Shown in pieces: positions 4,358-9,652 of a DNA stretch of 9,652 bases. The notes under the pieces were generated by a model. The model worked only from the letters and a program-made list of their open reading frames with translations. It did not search any database and had not been told where the DNA came from. The DNA is from an uncultured Aquincola sp. GTDB taxonomy: Bacteria; Pseudomonadota; Gammaproteobacteria; Burkholderiales; Burkholderiaceae. Where the stretch lies: NCBI GenBank assembly GCA_937883885.1, contig CAKZXL010000589.1, forward strand, positions 1 to 9,652, in the 5' to 3' direction. Position 1 is the stretch's first letter; each line of letters begins with the position of its first letter. The position numbers and the translations under genes were made by a program.

Positions 4358-7258
4358 ATGCCCTGCAGTTCCCCCCGCCGTACTCCCCGCAGTACCCCCC
4401 ACCGCCCTCGCAGCGTCCGCTGGTCCGCACTGGCGCTGGCGCTGCCCTTGAGCCTGTCGATGGCCGGGCCGCTGGCCCTGCTGTCGCCGCAGACGGCCGC
4501 CGCCGCCAGCACCCGCAGCGCGGGCGCGCCGGGTGAGTCGGCCCGCTACTACGAAGACGCGCTGGCCCGCTACAACAAGCGCGACTACGCCGGCGCGGTG
4601 CTGCAGCTGAAGAACGCGCTGCAAATTGACCGCAACCAGCTGCCGGTGCAGCTGCTGCTGGGCCAGGCCCTGCTGGCCCAGGGCGACGCGGCGGGCGCCG
4701 AGGTGTCGCTGACCGAAGCCCTGCGCCTGGGTGTGGACCGCGCCGAAGTGGCGCTGCCGCTGGCGCAGGCGCTGCTGGCCCAGGGCAAGCAGGCCGACCT
4801 GCTGCGCCAGCCCCGACTGGCGCCGGAAGGCCTGCCCACGGCCACCCAGGCTTCGCTGCTGCTGCTGCTGCGCTCGGCGGCGCAGGCCGACCTGGGCGAC
4901 GCGGCGCAGGCGCTGCAGACCATCCAGCAGTCGCGCACGCTGGACCCCGGTGCCGACAGCTGGCTGGCCGAGGTGCCCATCCGCCTGCGCGCCCGCCAGC
5001 TGGCCGAGGCCACCACCGCCGCCGACAGGGCGCTGGCCCTGGCGCCCGACAAGGCCGCCGCCCACTACCAGAAGGGCGCGGTGCTGCACGTGCAAGGCCA
5101 GCTGGCCGGTGCGCTGGCCGCGTATGACGCCGCGCTGCGCGCCGATCCCGGCCACCTGGAAGCGCGCGTGGCCCGCATCGGCATCCGCCTCGACCAGCAG
5201 CGCGACGCCGAGGCCGCCGCCGACGTGGCCGAGCTGCAGCGGCTGTCGCCGCGCGAGCCGCGGGGCGCCTACCTGAAGGCGCTGCTGGCCGAGCGCAAGG
5301 GCGACGCCGCGGCCGCCCAGGCCGCGCTGCGCCAGGTCACCAACCTGATCGACCCGGTGCCGATGGACTACATCCGCTACCGGCCGCAGGTGCTGATGCT
5401 CAACGGCCTGGCCCACTTCGGGCTGAACGAGCGCGAAAAGGCCAAGCCCTACCTGGAGCTGCTGCAGCGCCAACAGGGCAACAGCCCGGTGTCCAAGCTG
5501 CTGGCGCAGATCTACCTGGACGAGAACAACCCCGACCGCGCCATCGTGCTGCTGGAAGCGCAGCTGCAGGCCCAGCCGCAGGACGGCCAGGCCATGATGT
5601 TGCTGGCCAGCGCCCAGATGGCGCGTGGCCAGCATGGCAAGGCCGCCGAGCTGATGCAGGCCGCACTGGCCGCGCAGGACACGCCGACCGTGCGCACCGC
5701 GCTGGGCCTGAGCCTGCTGGGCAGCGGCCAGGGCCGCGCCGCCATCCCGCAGCTGGAAGCCGCGCTGAAGAAGGACCCCACGCAGGACCGCGCGGCGATG
5801 GCGCTGACCGGCCTGTACCTGGGCCACGGCCAGCCCGCCAAGGCGCTGGCGCTGGCCGAGCGCCTGGTGCAGCAGCAGCCGCGGCAGGCCGCGCTGTACA
5901 ACCTGCTGGGCAACGCCCGCTGGCGCAACGGCCAGACAGAGCCCGCCCGCGCCGCGTTCGAAGAGGCGCTCAAGCTCGACCCCCGGCTGGTGCCGCCGCA
6001 GGTGAACCTGGCGCGGCTGGACGTGCAGGCCGGCCGCTTCGACGCCGCCAGCCAGCGGCTTGCCGCGCTGATCGCGCGCGACGACCGCAACGTGGACGCG
6101 ATGATGGAAATGGCCCAGGTGGCCCGCCGCCAGCAGCGCGCTGCCGATGCGCAGCGCTGGCTGGAAAAGGCCGCCGCCAGTGCGGAGGGCCGCGACGTGC
6201 GCCCCGGCCTGGCGCTGGTGGACCTGCTGCTGCAGTCCGGCCGCGCCGAAGCCGCGATGGAGCCGCTGCGCAAGCTGGGCGCCAAGGCGCCGCAGAACCT
6301 GGCCGTGCTGCTGGCCGAGGCCCGCGTGCGCCTGGCGGTGGCCGACGCCGCCGGTGCCCGCAACACCCTGGCCACCGCCACCCGCGTGGCCAATTTCGAT
6401 GCGCCGGTGCAGGTGGAAATCGCCCGCCTGCAGCTGGCTGCCGCCAATGCAGAAGGCGCCGCCTACAGCCTGCAGAAGGCCTTGTCGGGCCAGCCCGGCC
6501 ACCTGCCCGCGCTGGCGCTGCAGGCCGAGCTGGCGCTGCGCCGCGGCGACCTGCCGCAGGCCGAGCAGCAGGCGCGGCAGATCGCCCAGCTGGCGCCCAC
6601 GCGCGCCATCGGCTACAGCCTGCAGGCCGACGTGCTGATGGCCCGCCAGCAGCCGGCCGCGGCGCTCGAGCTCTACCGCAAGGCCCATGCGGTGGAGCCT
6701 TCCACCGACACCGCCATCCGCCTGTTCAGCGCGCTGGGCAGCCAGCCCGACGGCGCACGCACGGCGCTGCCCGTGCTGGAGCAGTGGCTCCAGGCCAACC
6801 CGCAGGACCGCACCGCCCGCCGCGCGCTGGCCGACGGCCAGGCCCGTGCCGGCCAGCTGCCGGCCGCGCGCGCCAGCTACGAGCAGCTGCTGCGCCAGCA
6901 GCCCGACGACGCCGGCACGCTGAACAACCTGGCCAACGTGCTGCTCAAGCAGGGCGATGCGGGCGCCCTGGCGGTGGCCGAGCGTGCCCTGGCGCTGCGC
7001 CCGGCCGATGCCGACGTGATCGACACCGCCGGCTGGGCCGCCTTCCAGGCCGGCCAGGCCGACCGCGCGCTGCAGCTGCTGCGCGATGCGCGGCTGCGGG
7101 CCCCCGACAACCCCGACATCCGCTTCCACCTGGCCAGCGTGCTGGCGAAAACCGGCCGCCGGGACGAGGCGCGCGATGAGATGGATGCAGTACTGCGGGG
7201 CGACCGGCGCTTCGACAGCGCGGCCCAGGCCCAGGCCCTGCGCCGCACGCTGCAATGA
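4358..7258 (+). CDS. prsT: PrsT-like TPR-repeat protein of the PEP-CTERM/exosortase system
   Basis: This 966-residue protein is made almost wholly of tetratricopeptide repeats from about residue 61 to the C-terminus. It matches the PrsT family (PEP-CTERM system TPR-repeat lipoprotein) over its full length. Matching parts include SARYYEDALARYNKRDYAGA followed by LKNALQID, then YNLLGNARWRNGQ, FEEALKLDP, LNNLANVLLKQGD and DVIDTAGWAAFQAG. PrsT proteins accompany exosortase and exopolysaccharide loci and are thought to act in the periplasm or at the outer membrane in surface-protein sorting or polysaccharide export. The start at 4358 gives an Arg-rich n-region, a hydrophobic core (about 23-43) and an Ala-rich cleavage region (TAAAA, 46-50), i.e. 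an ordinary Sec signal. The only cysteine is residue 3, so no lipobox exists and the protein is probably not a lipoprotein, unlike the family norm. The frame is open upstream to 4265, but that part is not protein-like. A PEP-CTERM gene follows 42 bases downstream. Confidence 0.85.
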   Translation: MPCSSPRRTPRSTPHRPRSVRWSALALALPLSLSMAGPLALLSPQTAAAASTRSAGAPGESARYYEDALARYNKRDYAGAVLQLKNALQIDRNQLPVQLLLGQALLAQGDAAGAEVSLTEALRLGVDRAEVALPLAQALLAQGKQADLLRQPRLAPEGLPTATQASLLLLLRSAAQADLGDAAQALQTIQQSRTLDPGADSWLAEVPIRLRARQLAEATTAADRALALAPDKAAAHYQKGAVLHVQGQLAGALAAYDAALRADPGHLEARVARIGIRLDQQRDAEAAADVAELQRLSPREPRGAYLKALLAERKGDAAAAQAALRQVTNLIDPVPMDYIRYRPQVLMLNGLAHFGLNEREKAKPYLELLQRQQGNSPVSKLLAQIYLDENNPDRAIVLLEAQLQAQPQDGQAMMLLASAQMARGQHGKAAELMQAALAAQDTPTVRTALGLSLLGSGQGRAAIPQLEAALKKDPTQDRAAMALTGLYLGHGQPAKALALAERLVQQQPRQAALYNLLGNARWRNGQTEPARAAFEEALKLDPRLVPPQVNLARLDVQAGRFDAASQRLAALIARDDRNVDAMMEMAQVARRQQRAADAQRWLEKAAASAEGRDVRPGLALVDLLLQSGRAEAAMEPLRKLGAKAPQNLAVLLAEARVRLAVADAAGARNTLATATRVANFDAPVQVEIARLQLAAANAEGAAYSLQKALSGQPGHLPALALQAELALRRGDLPQAEQQARQIAQLAPTRAIGYSLQADVLMARQQPAAALELYRKAHAVEPSTDTAIRLFSALGSQPDGARTALPVLEQWLQANPQDRTARRALADGQARAGQLPAARASYEQLLRQQPDDAGTLNNLANVLLKQGDAGALAVAERALALRPADADVIDTAGWAAFQAGQADRALQLLRDARLRAPDNPDIRFHLASVLAKTGRRDEARDEMDAVLRGDRRFDSAAQAQALRRTLQ

Positions 7259-7260
7259 AG

Positions 7261-7277
7261 GCAACGACCCTCGTTGC
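7261..7277 (+). other. Intergenic hairpin between the prsT-like and PEP-CTERM genes
   Basis: A perfect seven-base-pair stem, GCAACGA / TCGTTGC, with a CCC loop starts two bases after the prsT-like stop and lies 9 bases before the next gene's ribosome binding site. No T-run follows, so it is not a standard intrinsic terminator. It may act as an mRNA stability or processing element between the two genes. Confidence 0.4.
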
Positions 7278-7286
7278 GACACAGTG

Positions 7287-7292
7287 AGGAAG
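7287..7292 (+). promoter_or_regulatory. Ribosome binding site of the PEP-CTERM gene
   Basis: AGGAAG, within a purine-rich run, lies eight bases before ATG 7301. It selects this ATG, rather than the in-frame ATG at 7274, as the start. It is the clearest Shine-Dalgarno sequence in the window and sits on a gene inside a presumed operon. Confidence 0.65.
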
Positions 7293-7300
7293 AAGTAAAG

Positions 7301-8098
7301 ATGAAACCGAGCAAGACCCGTTTGCTGGCAGCCGCTCTGGCCGCCGGCGCGGCCTCGATGTCACCCGCGGCGCAGGCCGCGATGACCTGGGGCTTCCAGC
7401 AACCCGGCGTGTGCGCGCAGAACAGCGCCAACGCCAACAACTTCGGCAACAGCTGGGCATGCGGCGGTGGCAACCCGTCGCTCACCGTCAGCGGTTATTC
7501 GTCCAACGGCTCGGGCGCCACTTTCGTGGCGGCCAACGTGGACGACAACAACGCCTCCGGCTTCGGCATCAAGTCGAGCACCGAAGGCCTGAACGCCAGC
7601 TCGCCGAACCACGCGATGGACGCCAACGGCAGCACCGACGTGATGCTGCTGAGCTTTACCAGCAGCGTGATCCTGCGCCAGCTGCAGCTGGGCTGGGCCT
7701 ACACCGATTCCGACATCACGCTGCTGCGCTACACCGGCAGCAGCAGCCCGGTCGGCGCGGGTGACCTGACCGGCCTGACGACCGGCCAGCTCATCAGCAA
7801 CGGCTGGTCGCTGGTGGGCAACTACGGGAACATGGGCACGACGGTCAACGACGTCAACAGCGCGGGCAGCAGCTCCAGCTGGTGGCTGGTGTCGGCCTAC
7901 AACTCCACGCTGGCCGGCTCCACGTCCGCCGCCAACGGCAAGTCGCTCAACGGCGGCGACGACTACGTGAAGGTGCTGACCGTGGTGGCCGACGCGGTGA
8001 CGCCGCCGCCCACCGGCAACGTGCCCGAGCCGGCCACGCTGGCCCTGGCCGGCCTGGCTCTGGCGGGCGTGGCGGCCTCGCGCCGCCGCCCGGCGTAA
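7301..8098 (+). CDS. PEP-CTERM sorting-domain surface protein (possibly XDP1-like)
   Basis: The 265-residue precursor has an N-terminal Sec signal ([13 protein letters not shown]..., likely cut after AQA at residue 26). A Ser/Gly/Asn-rich extracellular domain follows. The classic tripartite C-terminal sorting signal is present: VPEP at 241-244, a hydrophobic segment (about 245-259) and a basic end (SRRRPA). In the known system, exosortase (EpsH/XrtA type) recognises this signal and the protein is exported to the surface or matrix. The motifs [19 protein letters not shown] (101-119), [13 protein letters not shown] (134-146) and WWLVSAYN (194-201) resemble, from memory, the exosortase-dependent surface protein XDP1 group; this subfamily call is tentative. 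Two cysteines (38 and 54) could form a disulfide. The Asn/Ser-rich composition differs sharply from its neighbours. The true start is set by the ribosome binding site and the signal peptide. It probably shares a transcript with the prsT-like gene. Confidence 0.9.
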   Translation: MKPSKTRLLAAALAAGAASMSPAAQAAMTWGFQQPGVCAQNSANANNFGNSWACGGGNPSLTVSGYSSNGSGATFVAANVDDNNASGFGIKSSTEGLNASSPNHAMDANGSTDVMLLSFTSSVILRQLQLGWAYTDSDITLLRYTGSSSPVGAGDLTGLTTGQLISNGWSLVGNYGNMGTTVNDVNSAGSSSSWWLVSAYNSTLAGSTSAANGKSLNGGDDYVKVLTVVADAVTPPPTGNVPEPATLALAGLALAGVAASRRRPA

Positions 8099-8104
8099 GA
8101 CAAT
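8099..8104 (+). promoter_or_regulatory. Possible -10 hexamer for rpe
   Basis: GACAAT (4 of 6 matches to TATAAT) directly follows the PEP-CTERM stop codon and ends seven bases before the rpe ATG. No -35 match is seen upstream. It could give rpe its own near-leaderless transcript independent of the PEP-CTERM pair, in keeping with its housekeeping role. Confidence 0.35.
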
Positions 8105-8111
8105 CGGGGGC

Positions 8112-8792
8112 ATGCCCACCTACCGCATCGCCCCCAGCCTTCTGTCGGCCGACTTCGCGCGCCTCGGTGACGAGGTGCGCAGCGTCATCGACGCCGGCGC
8201 CGACTGGATCCACTTCGACGTGATGGACAACCATTACGTGCCCAACCTCACCTTCGGGCCGATGGTCTGCCAGGCGCTGCGCAAGCACGCCGTGCAGCCC
8301 GACGGCACGAAGGTGCCCATCGACGTGCACCTGATGGTGCAGCCGGTGGACGCCCTGGCCCAGGCCTTTGCCAAGGCCGGCGCCGACCTCATCAGCTTCC
8401 ACCCCGAGGCCAGCGCCCATGTCGATCGCACGCTGCAGCTGATCAAGGCCGAAGGCTGCCAGGCCGGCCTGGTGTTCAACCCGGGCACGCCGCTGGACGT
8501 GCTGGACTGGGTGATCGACAAGGTCGACCTCATCCTGATCATGAGCGTGAACCCCGGTTTCGGCGGCCAGAGCTTCATCGACAGCGCGCTGCGCAAGACC
8601 GAGCAGGCGCGCAAGCGCATCGAGGCCACCGGCCGCGACATCCGCCTGGAGGTGGACGGCGGCATCAAGGTGGACAACATCCGCCGCGTGGCCGACGCCG
8701 GTGCCGACACCTTCGTGGCCGGCAGTGCCATCTTCGGCCAGCCCGACTACCGCGCGGTGATAGCCGCGATGCGGGCGCAACTCAGCGCCTGA
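8112..8792 (+). CDS. rpe: Ribulose-phosphate 3-epimerase
   Basis: Rpe interconverts D-ribulose 5-phosphate and D-xylulose 5-phosphate in the pentose phosphate pathway and the Calvin cycle, in the cytosol. The 226-residue (beta/alpha)8 barrel is full length and canonical. It shows the N-terminal block [14 protein letters not shown] (6-19) and metal-ligand residues H34 and D36 ([17 protein letters not shown], 34-50). Further motifs are H73 (DVHLMV), NPGTPLD (123-129), [12 protein letters not shown] (144-155) with the phosphate-binding glycines, D182 (LEVDGGI) and VAGSAIFG (202-209). D36 and D182 are the expected acid/base pair. It begins 13 bases after the PEP-CTERM stop with only a weak G-run in front. 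In related bacteria rpe is often near apaG and gph; here two PEP-CTERM-system genes lie between apaG and rpe. Confidence 0.97.
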   Translation: MPTYRIAPSLLSADFARLGDEVRSVIDAGADWIHFDVMDNHYVPNLTFGPMVCQALRKHAVQPDGTKVPIDVHLMVQPVDALAQAFAKAGADLISFHPEASAHVDRTLQLIKAEGCQAGLVFNPGTPLDVLDWVIDKVDLILIMSVNPGFGGQSFIDSALRKTEQARKRIEATGRDIRLEVDGGIKVDNIRRVADAGADTFVAGSAIFGQPDYRAVIAAMRAQLSA

Positions 8793-8800
8793 GGTCGCAC

Positions 8801-8820
8801 GCTTCGGCCCAGGCCGAAGC
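8801..8820 (+). terminator. Hairpin after rpe, probable terminator
   Basis: A perfect inverted repeat, GCTTCGGCC / GGCCGAAGC with two central bases (or an eight-pair stem with a CCAG loop), begins eight bases after the rpe stop. It is GC-rich and stable but is not followed by a T-run, so termination may be partial. It separates rpe from the transporter gene. Confidence 0.5.
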
Positions 8821-8866
8821 ATCTGCCGCCCCTGCCCGGCGAGCATCACGTCATCTTCATTGCCGG

Positions 8867-9640
8867 ATGCCCGTGATGCCCGCCGACCTGTTCCATCCCA
8901 CCTTCTGGCTGCTGCTGGCCTTCGCCGGCGCGGTGTTCACGCTCGCCGGTTTCGTCAAGGGCGTGATCGGCCTCGGCCTGCCCACCATTGCGATGGGCTT
9001 GCTGAGCCTGCAGATGGCGCCCGCGCAGGCGGCCGCGCTGCTGGTGGTGCCCTCCTTCGTCAGCAATGTGTGGCAGTTGCTGGGCCAGGGTGGCCTGGCT
9101 GCGCTGCTGCGCCGGCTGTGGCCGCTGCTGGCCGGCGTGTGCATGGGAACCTGGGTGGGCGCCGGCTGGCTGACCGGCGGCGCCAGCCGCGCGGCGGGCG
9201 CGGCGCTGGGCCTGGCATTGATCGCCTATGCGCTGGTGGGCCTGCTGCTCAAGCCCTGGCGGCTGCCGCCCGGCTGGGAACGGGTGCTGTCGCCGCTGGT
9301 GGGCCTGGCCACCGGGCTGGTGACGGCCGCCACCGGCGTGTTCGTGATCCCGGCCGTGCCCTATCTGCAGGCGTTGGGGCTGGAGAAGGAAGCCCTGGTG
9401 CAGGCGCTGGCCGTGTCCTTCCTCGTCAGCACGCTGGCGCTGGCGGCCACGCTGGGCGGTGGTGGCGCGCTACCGGCCCCGGTGCTCGCGGCTTCCCTGG
9501 CGGCGCTGTTGCCCACGCTGGGCGGCATGGCGGTGGGCCAGTGGCTGCGCCGCCGCACGCAGCCCGAACGTTTCAAGCGCTGGTTCTTCGCCGGCCTTCT
9601 TGCCCTGGGCGCCTGGCTGCTGGCCCGCGCCGTGGTGTGA
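8867..9640 (+). CDS. TSUP (sulfite exporter TauE/SafE) family membrane transporter
   Basis: The 257-residue inner-membrane protein has about eight hydrophobic spans (near 12-30, 33-60, 82-102, 109-128, 141-162, 175-198, 204-224 and 238-256). It has the two-fold internal repeat typical of the TSUP family. The first repeat carries LAGFVKGVIGLGLPTIAMGL (26-45) and the second GLATGLVTAATGVFVIPAVP (146-165). Relatives move sulfite, sulfoacetate, sulfur compounds or other organic anions; substrate cannot be read from sequence. A basic loop (WLRRRTQPERFKRW, 226-239) precedes the last span. The first ATG (8867) is used; another ATG three codons later (8876) is equally possible, and neither has a strong ribosome binding site. 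It lies 74 bases after rpe, past the hairpin, so co-transcription is uncertain. An ATG at 9648 near the window edge may start another gene but cannot be judged. Confidence 0.88.
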   Translation: MPVMPADLFHPTFWLLLAFAGAVFTLAGFVKGVIGLGLPTIAMGLLSLQMAPAQAAALLVVPSFVSNVWQLLGQGGLAALLRRLWPLLAGVCMGTWVGAGWLTGGASRAAGAALGLALIAYALVGLLLKPWRLPPGWERVLSPLVGLATGLVTAATGVFVIPAVPYLQALGLEKEALVQALAVSFLVSTLALAATLGGGGALPAPVLAASLAALLPTLGGMAVGQWLRRRTQPERFKRWFFAGLLALGAWLLARAVV

Positions 9641-9652
9641 TGCAGCCATGAA

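Noticed and set aside
4239..4430. N-terminal extension of ApaG to 186 residues
   Set aside because: The added part is Gly/Pro/Arg/Cys-rich and unlike ApaG. It also runs across the divergent promoter region into the start of the prsT-like gene.
4856..4870. Five tandem CTG codons in the prsT-like gene as a phase-variable repeat
   Set aside because: Trinucleotide changes would not shift the frame, and Leu-CTG runs are expected in a GC-rich TPR protein.
4139..7282. A 1047-codon open frame antisense to the prsT-like gene
   Set aside because: It is a shadow frame produced by high GC at third positions. Its translation is low-complexity (Gln/Leu/Gly/Arg-rich) with no family resemblance, while the + strand gives a full-length PrsT match.
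9648..9652. ATG at the right edge as the start of another gene
   Set aside because: Only five bases are present, so nothing can be supported.

Overview
The window is very GC-rich, with strong G/C bias at third codon positions, and reads as chromosomal DNA from a betaproteobacterium of the order Burkholderiales, probably of the Rubrivivax/Leptothrix/Ideonella type. This rests on the recognisable set of genes (mltA, the SpecificRecomb-family membrane protein, apaG, rpe) and on a PEP-CTERM surface-protein gene. No mobile element, tRNA, rRNA or CRISPR array was seen, and no gene-free stretch exceeds about 120 bases.

Left part (4-4238). A single-domain globin on the + strand ends one base before the end of a convergent lytic transglycosylase gene, mltA. 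Upstream of mltA is a very small + strand gene (1614-1733) for a 39-residue single-span membrane protein. Its start codon overlaps the mltA start codon on the other strand. It converges on a long minus-strand gene for a multi-span membrane protein that databases call 'site-specific recombinase'. That gene lies 16 bases downstream of apaG, so apaG and the membrane protein probably form one transcription unit.

Right part (4358-9640). A roughly 120-base divergent promoter region separates apaG from a + strand series: a 966-residue TPR protein related to PrsT of the PEP-CTERM/exosortase system, a 265-residue PEP-CTERM surface protein, rpe (ribulose-phosphate 3-epimerase), and a TSUP/TauE-SafE-type membrane transporter. 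A perfect hairpin after rpe probably limits read-through into the transporter gene.

The main points for a second look are four. First, a PrsT-like/PEP-CTERM gene pair sits alone between housekeeping genes with no exosortase in view, and the PrsT-like protein has no lipobox cysteine. Second, five ATGs have an AT-rich, -10-like hexamer ending 6-7 bases before the start and no convincing ribosome binding site, which suggests leaderless or near-leaderless transcripts. Third, the tiny membrane-protein gene shares its start region with mltA. Fourth, the globin has unusual residues in its predicted heme pocket. I did not find a clear, wholly new multi-gene system; the PEP-CTERM pair is the closest candidate.
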